The notes under the pieces: generated by a model
What the model was told of the DNA's origin: nothing
The model's input: only the letters and a program-made list of their open reading frames with translations
The model's database searches: none
Shown here: piece after piece, positions 1 to 5,960 of the stretch
How the letters are laid out: every line of letters begins with the position of its first letter
Position numbering within the stretch: position 1 is the first letter of the stretch
Position numbers and translations under genes: made by a program
NCBI GenBank assembly: GCA_021812735.1
Contig: JAKAMV010000490.1
Coordinates: 1-7,494 of the forward strand
DNA from: Chloroflexota bacterium
GTDB taxonomy: Bacteria; Chloroflexota; Limnocylindria; Limnocylindrales; CSP1-4
Length of the DNA stretch: 7,494 nt
Direction: 5' to 3'

Positions 1-114
1 GACCCAGCGGGTCTCCCGGCCGCGGGCGCCGTGGGTGCCACGGCGCGACCCGGTGCGGCGGGACGGCGTTGCGGCCGCCCCGGACCCCTCGACGCGCGGC
101 GCGGCTGGCGTCAC
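1..114 (-). CDS. Sugar ABC transporter permease, N-terminal fragment (cut by window edge)
   Basis: Only 38 codons are visible, from a GTG at 114-112 to the left edge. The tail is hydrophilic and Ala/Thr/Ser/Arg-rich and becomes strongly basic, ending in RGRETRWV. A basic run followed by R-E-T-x-W is what commonly precedes the first membrane helix of MalF/UgpA-type (CUT1) sugar permeases. No membrane segment is reached inside the window. The position directly after a sugar-binding lipoprotein on the same strand is where the first permease of a CUT1 operon normally sits. A weak GAGG lies 7 nt upstream of the GTG. An in-frame upstream extension is open but overlaps the binding-protein gene. The assignment is inference from context and N-terminal composition; the helices and the EAA loop lie outside the window. 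Confidence 0.55.
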   Translation of the reverse strand, partial: MTPAAPRVEGSGAAATPSRRTGSRRGTHGARGRETRWV

Positions 115-155
115 GCTGGCGCCTCGGCGCTGCCGTTCGCCGGAGCCGAGCTCAT
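111..155 (-). other. 14-codon mini-ORF bridging binding-protein stop and permease start
   Basis: An ATG at 155-153 overlaps the TGA of the sugar-binding protein (ATGA). It opens a frame encoding MSSAPANGSAEAPA, which stops at a TGA (113-111) that in turn overlaps the GTG of the permease (GTGA). The peptide has the same Ala/Ser/Pro/Gly-rich character as the first 20 residues of the permease fragment. It could be a translational relay, chance, or the true permease N-terminus separated from the rest by a single-base sequencing error or frameshift. There is no obvious slippery heptamer at the junction. Not claimed as an independent gene. Confidence 0.25.
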
Positions 156-1564
156 TGGCCGAGCAGCTGCTGCAGCTTGGGCGTGACGGCGTCGAGCGCC
201 GCTTTCGCCGTGAGTTGGTTGTCGTTGAAGACGTTGGCGTCCAGCTCGTCCTGGAGCGCGGTGCTGAACTCGTTGTAGCCCTTGAACGACGGCTTGAGAT
301 GGGCGTACGCAAGGGCGTCGGCGAACGTCCGGCCGCCGTCGAACGAGGTGGCGTACTGGTCGGCCAGGACCTGCTTGTTGGCGGGCATCGATGCCTTGAG
401 CGAGGCGACCATCGCCTGCAGCTTCGGCCCGGTGTAGCACTTGATGAACTCCCAGGCCGCATCGGGCGACTTCGACCCCTTGTAGGCAACGACGCCGCTC
501 GGGTTGACCGAGGTCGCGGCGCCGGCGGGCCCCTTCGGCAGGGGAGCGACGCCGAACTTGATGCCGGCCGCCAGGTGCGTCGGGACGAGCCACGAGCCAT
601 TGGCCTCCATCGCGGCCTGGCCGTTCTCGAAGGCGTCACCCGAGCCGCCGGCCACGGGCTGCGCCATGACCTTGTCCTTGTAGATGAGGTCCTGCAGGAA
701 CTGGATGCCTGCCGCCGCCTGGTCGGTGTCGATGACGACGCGCTTCTTGTCGGCGCTCAGGATGTCCCCGCCGGCCTGCCACACGAGGGACGACCAGTAG
801 TTCTCCATGTCCGAGGTCTCGGTGTAGAAGCCCCACTGCGAGGTCTTGCCGCCGGCTGTCTTGGTCAGCTTCGTTGCGGCGTCGACCAGCTTGGCCCAGT
901 CCCAGGAGGCGTCCGGGTACGGCAGCCCGGCCGCGTCGAACATCGTCTTGTTGTAGAACAGGGCGATCGTGTTCAGGTCCCGCGGCAGCCCGTAGAGGTG
1001 CCCGTCGGGCGCCGTGAAGTCCTGCACCGCGAGGTCGACGAGCCCGCCGGTGTCGAACCCGTCCTTGGCGATGTACGGGTTGAGGTCGAGCAGCTGGTCC
1101 CGCGTCTGGTAGTCGGGGTACAGCGGCCCGTCCATCAGGAACACGTCGGGCGCGTTGCCGCCCGCGAGGTCCGTCTGCAGCTTGGGCCAGTAGGAGTCCC
1201 AGTCCGCGACGGACACCTTCACCGTGATGTTCGGGTTCAGCGCGTGGAACGCGTCCACGATCTTCTGCTGGTTGGCGAGCTCGGTGGTGTCGCCCCACAT
1301 CGCGTAGGTGATCTTGACGGGCGGTCCCGCGTAGCTCCCGCAGGCCGCGGCGGCCGCCGCGGAGGGGGAGGCTGCGGAGGGGGAGGCTGCGGGCGATCCC
1401 GCGGGCGTGGAAGGCGTGGTCGAGGCCTGAGCGGTCGCTGCGCTGGCGGACGGCGGTGCGGAGACGGTCGCGGACGGCGTGGCGCTGCCGCACGAGGCGA
1501 CCAGCATCACGGCGGTGGCCGCGACGACGAGCCGCGGGCTGCGAGGAACTCGGAAGGCACGCAT
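152..1564 (-). CDS. ABC transporter sugar-binding lipoprotein (CUT1 family, extracellular solute-binding protein family 1)
   Basis: This 470-residue protein would capture a sugar or oligosaccharide outside the membrane and deliver it to the ABC permease. Residues 1-25 form a lipoprotein signal: basic N-terminus, hydrophobic core and lipobox V-A-S-C with Cys25 as the lipidated residue. Residues 26 to about 77 are an Ala/Ser/Pro/Thr-rich linker. The mature domain starts near PPVKITYAMWGD and carries typical family-1 features: an early W-x-D, a D-W-D-S-Y-W-P-K-L motif followed by G-G-N-A-P-D-V-F (about 121-142), LYGLPRDLNTIALFYNK, and a late NGSWLVP region. The ATG at 1564 is chosen because it starts the signal peptide and has a strong GGAGG six bases upstream; the frame is open further upstream but that part is shadow sequence. 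It follows the GH4 gene by 11 nt and precedes a putative permease. No ATPase gene is visible; CUT1 systems often share an unlinked MsiK-type ATPase. The ligand is not readable from sequence. Confidence 0.93.
   Translation of the reverse strand: MRAFRVPRSPRLVVAATAVMLVASCGSATPSATVSAPPSASAATAQASTTPSTPAGSPAASPSAASPSAAAAAACGSYAGPPVKITYAMWGDTTELANQQKIVDAFHALNPNITVKVSVADWDSYWPKLQTDLAGGNAPDVFLMDGPLYPDYQTRDQLLDLNPYIAKDGFDTGGLVDLAVQDFTAPDGHLYGLPRDLNTIALFYNKTMFDAAGLPYPDASWDWAKLVDAATKLTKTAGGKTSQWGFYTETSDMENYWSSLVWQAGGDILSADKKRVVIDTDQAAAGIQFLQDLIYKDKVMAQPVAGGSGDAFENGQAAMEANGSWLVPTHLAAGIKFGVAPLPKGPAGAATSVNPSGVVAYKGSKSPDAAWEFIKCYTGPKLQAMVASLKASMPANKQVLADQYATSFDGGRTFADALAYAHLKPSFKGYNEFSTALQDELDANVFNDNQLTAKAALDAVTPKLQQLLGQ
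1359..1388 (-). repeat. Two tandem 15-bp units in the lipoprotein linker
   Basis: The plus-strand unit gcggagggggaggct occurs twice back to back, at 1359-1373 and 1374-1388, with a partial third copy (gcgg) after it. It lies in frame in the binding-protein linker and encodes a repeated five-residue Ala/Ser/Pro module (around residues 59-68). In-frame slippage here would only change the length of the tether between the lipid anchor and the sugar-binding domain. Confidence 0.85.
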
Positions 1565-1570
1565 CGGGAT

Positions 1571-1578
1571 CCTCCTCA
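1571..1578 (-). promoter_or_regulatory. Shine-Dalgarno of the binding protein fused with the GH4 stop codon
   Basis: On the minus strand the string TGAGGAGG combines the TGA stop of the GH4 gene (1578-1576) with a strong GGAGG (1575-1571). The spacing to the ATG of the binding protein is 6 nt. Sharing a base between stop and ribosome-binding site favours coupled translation and fixes the start at 1564. Confidence 0.8.
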
Positions 1579-2895
1579 GGACAACGGGTGGGGAGTGGAG
1601 CCGCCGAGCCACGCCGGCAGCCACTCCGCCTCGGCGGCGATCAGTTCGTCGGTCATGCGCCAGGCTTCGTCGAGCGTGAGCCGGGCCTGGACCTGCGGGT
1701 CGGTGAGCACCGCGTGGTAGACGAGGTCGCGGTCCTCGTCGAGCGCGGCGCGGACGGTCAGCTCCTGGGTGTCGACAGCGGGGCGCGTGTACGCCGCGCA
1801 CTGCGGTGGCAGGGCGGCGACGGCCACCGGGTGGACCCCCAGGCCGTCGACCAGCGCCGGCACCTCGACGCACGCGTCGGCGGCGAGGTTCGGGACCAGG
1901 CGGCCGCCATCGTTGGGGACGTTGGCGACGATCCGTGCTGGGTCGCCGGTCAGCATCGCGTGCACGATGACCGCCGCGTACTCGCCGCTGCGCTCGATCT
2001 CGAACGGCTCCCCCGCGTCCAGGCGGCGCTTCGTGTCGGCGTACTCATCGAGGTTGTGCGCCACCCGGTCGAGGTACTCGCCGATCGGGATGTGGAGCTC
2101 CTCGACGAGCCTGCCCTTGGGGATGAACCACGGGTTGTACTCGGCGTGGTGCTCGGACGACTCGGTGGGATACAGCCCGAACCGGCGGAACAGGTCCGCG
2201 CGGACGAGGTCGTCGTCGGGCGAGCGACCGGCGTTGATGAAGGCGCCGAGCGCCGGGTACAGGTCGGTGCCGCGGTGTTCGAGGCGGGTGACCCAGGCGA
2301 CGTGGTTCACGCCTGCCGTCTCGGCGGTCACCTCCTCGAACGGCACGCCCAGGTAGCCGGCCAGCGTGTGAATCGTCCAGTGCACGGAGTGGCACAGGCC
2401 CACCGTGGGCAGCCCGACCGCCTCGTCGACGGCGCGGACGAGCATCGCCATGGGGTTCGTGTAGTTGAGGAACAGGGCGGTTGGGCAGACCTCGGTCATG
2501 TCCTCGGCGATGCCCAGCATCACCGGGATGGTCCGGAGCCCGCGCAGCACGCCCCCGACGTTGATCGTGTCGTTGATCGTGTAGCGCAGGCCGTACCGGC
2601 CAGGTACGTCGAAGTCAAGTCGCGTCGCGCGCGCACCGCCGACCTGGATGGTGTTGATCACGTAGTCGGCACCGGCGAGCGCCTCGCGCCGGTCGATGCT
2701 GGCGCGGATCGTCGGGGCGGCCCCCAGCGCAGCGGCGGTCCATTGGGCCATGCGCACGGCCGTGGCCAGCCGGTCGGCATCGATGTCGTGGAGCACGATC
2801 TCGGCGCCCCGGAGCTCCGGGTAGGCGAGGAAGTCCCCGAGCAGGCTCCGGGTGAACTCGACGCTCCCCGCGCCGACCAGGACGATGCGAGTCAT
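1576..2895 (-). CDS. melA: Glycoside hydrolase family 4, MelA-type alpha-galactosidase (NAD+ and divalent metal dependent)
   Basis: This 439-residue cytoplasmic enzyme belongs to GH4, whose members hydrolyse glycosides by an oxidation-elimination-reduction cycle using NAD+ and Mn2+. The N-terminus has the Rossmann dinucleotide motif G-A-G-S (8-11) followed by V-E-F. MelA-branch motifs occur in order: EDMTEVCP (131-138), NYTNPMAM (144-151), GLCHSVHWT (166-174) with Cys168 as metal ligand, AGVNHVAW (194-201) with His198 as metal ligand, and TESSEHHAEYNPWF (244-257). The C-terminus ends in a typical DELIAAEAEWLPAWL segment, and the length fits the family. The ATG at 2895 is preceded by AAGGGAG with about 4 nt spacing; the upstream open frame runs into the SIS gene and is ignored. 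The pairing with an ABC importer rather than a PTS fits an unphosphorylated alpha-galactoside substrate. One departure from MelA as I recall it is N-V-G-G at 112-115, where MelA has G-P-G-G. Other GH4 activities (alpha-glucosidase, galacturonase) are less likely but possible. Confidence 0.9.
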   Translation of the reverse strand: MTRIVLVGAGSVEFTRSLLGDFLAYPELRGAEIVLHDIDADRLATAVRMAQWTAAALGAAPTIRASIDRREALAGADYVINTIQVGGARATRLDFDVPGRYGLRYTINDTINVGGVLRGLRTIPVMLGIAEDMTEVCPTALFLNYTNPMAMLVRAVDEAVGLPTVGLCHSVHWTIHTLAGYLGVPFEEVTAETAGVNHVAWVTRLEHRGTDLYPALGAFINAGRSPDDDLVRADLFRRFGLYPTESSEHHAEYNPWFIPKGRLVEELHIPIGEYLDRVAHNLDEYADTKRRLDAGEPFEIERSGEYAAVIVHAMLTGDPARIVANVPNDGGRLVPNLAADACVEVPALVDGLGVHPVAVAALPPQCAAYTRPAVDTQELTVRAALDEDRDLVYHAVLTDPQVQARLTLDEAWRMTDELIAAEAEWLPAWLGGSTPHPLS

Positions 2896-3007
2896 CGCGC
2901 TCCCTTCTTGGTGCGATCGGCGCGGCCTGCCGACCGACCGCTCACTTGACGGCCCCAGCGACGCAGGCACGGCTCCCGTCGATGCATCGTTGGGTCCTCG
3001 CGCCCGC
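2896..3007 (-). promoter_or_regulatory. 112-nt SIS-GH4 intercistronic gap with a 20-bp dyad at 2975-2994
   Basis: This is the only sizeable gap inside the minus-strand unit. Its plus-strand sequence cccgtcgatgcatcgttggg (2975-2994) is an imperfect palindrome: 8 of 10 positions per arm match around a perfect CGATGCATCG core. The size and symmetry resemble a dimeric regulator operator. As RNA it could form only a small hairpin, and no U-tract follows, so it is not a convincing terminator. No good -35/-10 pair for a secondary GH4 promoter was found. The end of the gap carries the GH4 ribosome-binding site (2900-2906). Confidence 0.35.
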
Positions 3008-4081
3008 CTAGACGCCCAGGATGTGCGTGAGCCCCTGGCTGTGGTATCGGCCAACCCAGCCGGGGTGGTCGGGGTCCTGCCCGCGCCGACGGGCGAGGGC
3101 GAACGCGAGGAGTGCCACGGGCGGGACCGTGGTCAGCGGCGCGTGGTCCTCCGCGGTGGCCTCGGGGATCGGCAGAAGGACGCTGCCCTCGATCGCCCGT
3201 CTGGGGGCCACCTCGATCACGCGGGCGCCCCAGGCGGCGGCGTGGGCGGCGACATCCAGGGTCGCTGCCCGTCCGGGCCCTTCGGGCATCAGGGCGATCA
3301 CGACCGAGTCCGCGCCGACAATGGTCGCGACGCCTGAGGCCATCTCCCAGGTCTCGGTGCCCTCGGCGTGGACGATCGCCATCTCCTTGAGCTTGAGGGC
3401 CGCCTCCATGGCCGCGGGATGGGCGGCACCGCTACCCACGACGAACAGGTGCTCGGCGCGCGCGATCTCCTCGGCGAGAACGGTGACCAGCGGCTCCGCG
3501 GACGCGATGGCGGCCGCCGCGTGGTCCGCTGCCAGCGCGATCGCGCCGCGGATCCGCTCCGCCCGATCGCCACCGAGCAGCTCCGCGAGCACGAGCTCGG
3601 TCGCCACGAGGGTGGCTGCGAACGTCTTGGTCATCACGGGCACGTGGCTCGGACCGCCGGCCGAGTGGACGACGTGGTCGGCGAGTCCGTCGAGGGTGCT
3701 CCCCGCGACGTGGACGACCCCAACCGTTGGCACGCGCCCACGCAGCGCCTCGACCGCGCCCAGCACGTCGCGGAACTCGCCGGAGGCCGAGATGCCCAGC
3801 AGGGCATCACCCGAGTCGAGCTTGGGCGCGTACGTCCGGAAGTCACCCGCGGTCAGCGGCACCACGATGGGGTCGTCCGGATTCGCATGGCGCCGATACA
3901 GCGTGGCGGCAGCCAGCGACGAGTGATACGAGGTGCCGTTGCCGATCACGTACACGCGCCGGATGCCGCCGCGGCGCAGCGCCGCCGCGGCATTGCGCGC
4001 ACCCTCGAGGCTCTCGGTGAGCGTGCTGCGGACGGCCGCGGGCAGGGCCAGGATCTCGGCCGGGATGATGCCCTCGATCAT
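3008..4081 (-). CDS. Double-SIS-domain sugar-phosphate isomerase/deaminase (GlmS isomerase-like, AgaS/NagB-II-type)
   Basis: This 357-residue protein has two SIS folds (about 35-165 and 205-335) and lacks the glutaminase domain of full GlmS. The first fold carries the phosphosugar motif GNGTSYH (47-53), the ISASGE turn (97-102) and VMTKTFAATL (149-158), matching the STKAF region of GlmS. The second carries EAALKLKEMAIVHAE (226-240). Aligned by eye with the GlmS HAEAYAAGELKHGP segment, the catalytic Glu is kept as Glu246 while the conserved His is Ser249. The C-terminus has a D-x-D-x-P motif (336-340). Known enzymes of this shape deaminate or isomerise amino-sugar or fructosamine 6-phosphates. 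Next to LacD- and LacC-like genes, the best inference is formation of a ketohexose 6-phosphate, for example galactosamine-6-phosphate to tagatose-6-phosphate. The ATG overlaps the repressor stop (ATGA, 4078-4081), with AGGAG about 12 nt upstream, so translation is probably coupled. The substrate is uncertain. Confidence 0.85.
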   Translation of the reverse strand: MIEGIIPAEILALPAAVRSTLTESLEGARNAAAALRRGGIRRVYVIGNGTSYHSSLAAATLYRRHANPDDPIVVPLTAGDFRTYAPKLDSGDALLGISASGEFRDVLGAVEALRGRVPTVGVVHVAGSTLDGLADHVVHSAGGPSHVPVMTKTFAATLVATELVLAELLGGDRAERIRGAIALAADHAAAAIASAEPLVTVLAEEIARAEHLFVVGSGAAHPAAMEAALKLKEMAIVHAEGTETWEMASGVATIVGADSVVIALMPEGPGRAATLDVAAHAAAWGARVIEVAPRRAIEGSVLLPIPEATAEDHAPLTTVPPVALLAFALARRRGQDPDHPGWVGRYHSQGLTHILGV

Positions 4082-4854
4082 GCGGGCTGGGTGCTCCTTT
4101 CCGGGGACGATGCGAGGACGACGCGGACGGACCTCGCCCTGAGGGCGGCGACCTCCGCGGGATTGGCGTCGGCGTCGGTCACCAGGACGTCCACCTCGTC
4201 GATGCCGAACACGTACGCGGGCGCGACAGCGCCGAGCTTCGAGCTGTCGGCGAGGACGATGCAGGCTCGAGCCGCGCGCCGGAGCGCCCGGTCGGTCAGG
4301 ATCTCGGGGATCGAGTCGTTCATGAGCCCGCGCTCGGCGCTCAACGCCCCGATGCCCATGAACAGCGCATCCGCGCGCAGCTCGCGGAGCGACAGCTCGG
4401 CGAGGTGGCCGAGTGTCGAGTGCATGTCCGGCCGCACGACGCCACCGAGGACCACCAGCTCGATCCCGGGCCGGTCGAGCAGGACCCCAACCACATCGAG
4501 GGCGTTGGTGATCACGGTGAGGTGCCGGTCGACGAGGCGGCGCGCGAACTCGAGCGCCGTGGTCCCGCTCGAGATGGCGATCGTCTGCCCGTCCTCGACA
4601 AGGTCGGCGGCGGCCGTGGCGATCGCGCGCTTGGCCAGAAGCCGCGGGTCGGGCGATTCGTGCGCGGGTGCGGGCGCACCGGCTGCCGCGCCCCCGTACG
4701 TCCGGACGAGGACGCCATCTGCGGACAGTCGCGCAAGGTCCCGGCGGATGGTCGAGGGCGTCACGCCGAGGTCCCTGGCCAGCATCTCAACGCTCGCTTG
4801 GCCCGCTTCGTTGAGACGTGCCAGCAGCTCGGATCGTCTCTCAGTGCTCAACAT
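4078..4854 (-). CDS. DeoR-family transcriptional repressor of the sugar locus
   Basis: This 258-residue protein has the standard DeoR layout. Residues 1-55 form the N-terminal winged helix-turn-helix (STERRSELLARLNEAG, then VEMLARDLGVTPSTIRRDL and the TYGGA wing). A DeoR C-terminal sensor domain follows, with the sugar-phosphate-binding SSGTT (95-99), TNALD (116-120), GIGALSAERGL (167-177) and LADSSKLG (201-208). Proteins of this family bind operators near their own genes and are released by a phosphorylated sugar intermediate. The start at 4854 is chosen because MLSTERR is the usual family beginning and the length fits. A longer open frame from 4950 adds 32 non-conserved residues and would cover the promoter. 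There is no clear ribosome-binding site, which fits the leaderless promoter described separately. The gene is divergent from the aldolase operon and begins the minus-strand operon, so it probably controls both units. Confidence 0.92.
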   Translation of the reverse strand: MLSTERRSELLARLNEAGQASVEMLARDLGVTPSTIRRDLARLSADGVLVRTYGGAAAGAPAPAHESPDPRLLAKRAIATAAADLVEDGQTIAISSGTTALEFARRLVDRHLTVITNALDVVGVLLDRPGIELVVLGGVVRPDMHSTLGHLAELSLRELRADALFMGIGALSAERGLMNDSIPEILTDRALRRAARACIVLADSSKLGAVAPAYVFGIDEVDVLVTDADANPAEVAALRARSVRVVLASSPERSTQPA

Positions 4855-4860
4855 GCGCGG

Positions 4861-4890
4861 ATCTTGCGCCCCAACTGCGCAGTCTGTCAA
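4861..4890 (-). promoter_or_regulatory. Predicted promoter of the DeoR operon, likely leaderless
   Basis: On the minus strand a perfect TTGACA (4890-4885) is followed after 18 nt by CAAGAT (4866-4861), which keeps the critical A and final T of a -10 box. Counting from the -10, +1 falls on 4854, the A of the ATG, so the transcript would carry no leader. This agrees with the absence of a Shine-Dalgarno. A perfect 10-bp palindrome, ACTGCGCAGT (4874-4883), sits in the spacer where a repressor would block transcription. Confidence 0.5.
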
Positions 4891-4921
4891 GTGATGCTGC
4901 GTGATATGGGCACGATTATGC
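4889..4921. promoter_or_regulatory. Candidate operator block between the divergent promoters
   Basis: Between the two predicted -35 boxes lies a stretch visibly richer in A/T than its surroundings. It holds GTGAT at 4891-4895 and again at 4901-4905, exactly 10 bp apart (one helical turn). GCGTGAT (4899-4905) also faces an inverted near-match, ATTATGC (4915-4921), giving 5 of 7 symmetric positions. Repeated half-sites of this kind are typical of DeoR-family operators. The match is weak enough that chance is possible. Confidence 0.35.
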
Positions 4922-4950
4922 TTGTGTCGGCGCGGATCGCGCGCTAGCAT
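4922..4950 (+). promoter_or_regulatory. Predicted promoter of the aldolase-kinase operon
   Basis: TTGTGT (4922-4927) and TAGCAT (4945-4950) are separated by 17 nt, the optimal spacing. The -10 matches consensus at four of six positions and the -35 at three. The expected start near 4957 leaves a leader of about 23 nt that contains the ribosome-binding site. A GCGCG-GAT-CGCGC inverted repeat lies in the spacer (4930-4942), but in DNA this GC-rich it may be incidental. Confidence 0.45.
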
Positions 4951-4967
4951 CGTGGAGCCAATCGAAT

Positions 4968-4972
4968 TGAGG
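4968..4972 (+). promoter_or_regulatory. Ribosome-binding site deciding the GTG start of the aldolase
   Basis: TGAGG (4968-4972) is spaced 7 nt from the GTG at 4980. A nearby ATG at 4975 is too close to the site and opens a different, short frame encoding low-complexity Arg/Ser-rich sequence, so it is rejected. A second in-frame GTG at 4983 has a less favourable spacing. Confidence 0.65.
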
Positions 4973-4979
4973 TAATGTC

Positions 4980-5960
4980 GTGGTGTTCCAGTCCGGCACG
5001 CGTCGCGGCCTCGACGCTTGCGCCTCGCCCCGCGGGACGTTCGCGGTTCTGGCGCTCGACCATCGCCAGAACCTGCGGCGCGAGCTCCACCCGGAGGCGC
5101 CGGGCGCGACGACCTACGACGAGATGGCCGAATTCAAGCGCGCCGTCGTCCGCGCGCTGGCGCCATCCGCGACCGGTACCCTGCTCGATCCGGAGGTCGG
5201 CGCGGCACAGGTGATCGCGGACGGGTCATTGCCGGGCAAGGCGGGGCTGATCGTGGCGCTCGAGGCCACCGGGTTCAACGGACCGCCGACGGCGCGGGTG
5301 TCGAGGATCCTTCCGGGCTGGTCGGTGGAGAAGGCCAAGCGGATGGGCGCCTCGGCCGCGAAGCTGCTCGTCTACTACCACCCGGCCGCGGCCAATGCCG
5401 ACCAGCAGGAGCGGCTGGTGGCCGACGTCGCCGCGCGCTGTGCCGGGCAGGACCTGCCCCTGTTCGTCGAGCCGCTCGGCTACGACCCGGCGACAGGGGG
5501 CCGACTGGCGGGCGAGCAGCGGCGGGGCTGTGTCGTGGAGACGGCGCGACGGCTGACGAGGAGCGGGGGCACGATCCTCAAGGCGGAGTTTCCGTACGAC
5601 GCGACCGTCAGGGACCCGTCGGCCTGGGCCGATGCCTGCGCGGAGCTCGACTCCGTGAGCGCGGTTCCGTGGGTGCTCCTGTCGGGAGGCGTGGACGACG
5701 AGACCTTCGAGCGTCAGGTCGCGGCGGCATGCCGTGCCGGCGCCTCAGGCGTTCTCGTGGGCCGGTCCGTGTGGGCGCAGTCCGCCACGATGGCCCCGCG
5801 CGAGCGCGACGCGTGGCTCGCCAGCGAGGGGCGGTCCCGGCTGGAGAAGCTCGTCCGGCTGGTGGACGAGCTCGGGACCCCGTGGCACGCACGCCCCAAC
5901 CCGCTCGACGGTGTGGCCGGCCCCGGCGAGGACTGGTACCGGCAATACTCAGCGGGATGA
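4980..5960 (+). CDS. lacD: LacD-type class I aldolase (tagatose-1,6-bisphosphate aldolase family)
   Basis: This 326-residue protein matches the usual length of LacD, which splits tagatose 1,6-bisphosphate into dihydroxyacetone phosphate and glyceraldehyde 3-phosphate. LacD/DeoC-fold features appear in order: LALDHRQNLRREL (24-36) at the first beta strand with the active-site Asp; VALEATGFNG (92-101); AKLLVYYHP (127-135) with Lys128; PLFVEPLGYD (160-169) with the conserved Glu; ILKAEFP (199-205), whose Lys201 is the expected Schiff-base lysine; and the phosphate-binding SGGVDDETF (235-243) and AGASGVLVGRSVW (253-265). The GTG start is set by a well-spaced TGAGG. It is the first gene of the divergent operon and overlaps the following kinase by ATGA. 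Sequence alone cannot exclude a related substrate such as sulfofructose 1-phosphate (YihT-type), but YihT is shorter, and the LacC-like kinase downstream favours a ketohexose 1,6-bisphosphate. Confidence 0.85.
   Translation: MVFQSGTRRGLDACASPRGTFAVLALDHRQNLRRELHPEAPGATTYDEMAEFKRAVVRALAPSATGTLLDPEVGAAQVIADGSLPGKAGLIVALEATGFNGPPTARVSRILPGWSVEKAKRMGASAAKLLVYYHPAAANADQQERLVADVAARCAGQDLPLFVEPLGYDPATGGRLAGEQRRGCVVETARRLTRSGGTILKAEFPYDATVRDPSAWADACAELDSVSAVPWVLLSGGVDDETFERQVAAACRAGASGVLVGRSVWAQSATMAPRERDAWLASEGRSRLEKLVRLVDELGTPWHARPNPLDGVAGPGEDWYRQYSAG

Noticed and set aside
35..1720. 561-residue plus-strand open frame opposite the binding-protein gene
   Set aside because: It is antisense to a clearly recognisable lipoprotein, is Arg/Gly-rich low complexity, and shows no recognisable domain. 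Long antisense frames are expected in high-GC DNA.
1456..2949. 497-residue plus-strand open frame opposite GH4
   Set aside because: GH4 motifs are continuous on the minus strand; this frame has typical shadow composition (Arg, Val, Gly, His) and no domain.
2896..3054. In-frame N-terminal extension of GH4
   Set aside because: It would overlap the end of the SIS gene and precede the canonical start of the NAD-binding strand. The ATG at 2895 has its own ribosome-binding site.
3368..4894. 508-residue plus-strand open frame opposite the SIS and DeoR genes
   Set aside because: It spans two well-supported genes in antisense and has no recognisable motif.
4930..4942. GCGCG-GAT-CGCGC inverted repeat as an operator in the aldolase promoter
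   Set aside because: The arms are pure alternating GC in very GC-rich DNA and do not resemble the other candidate sites, so it is mentioned but not called.
4855..4950. 32-residue N-terminal extension of the DeoR protein
   Set aside because: The extra residues do not resemble the family, and the region holds the predicted promoter. The internal start MLSTERR is the usual family beginning.
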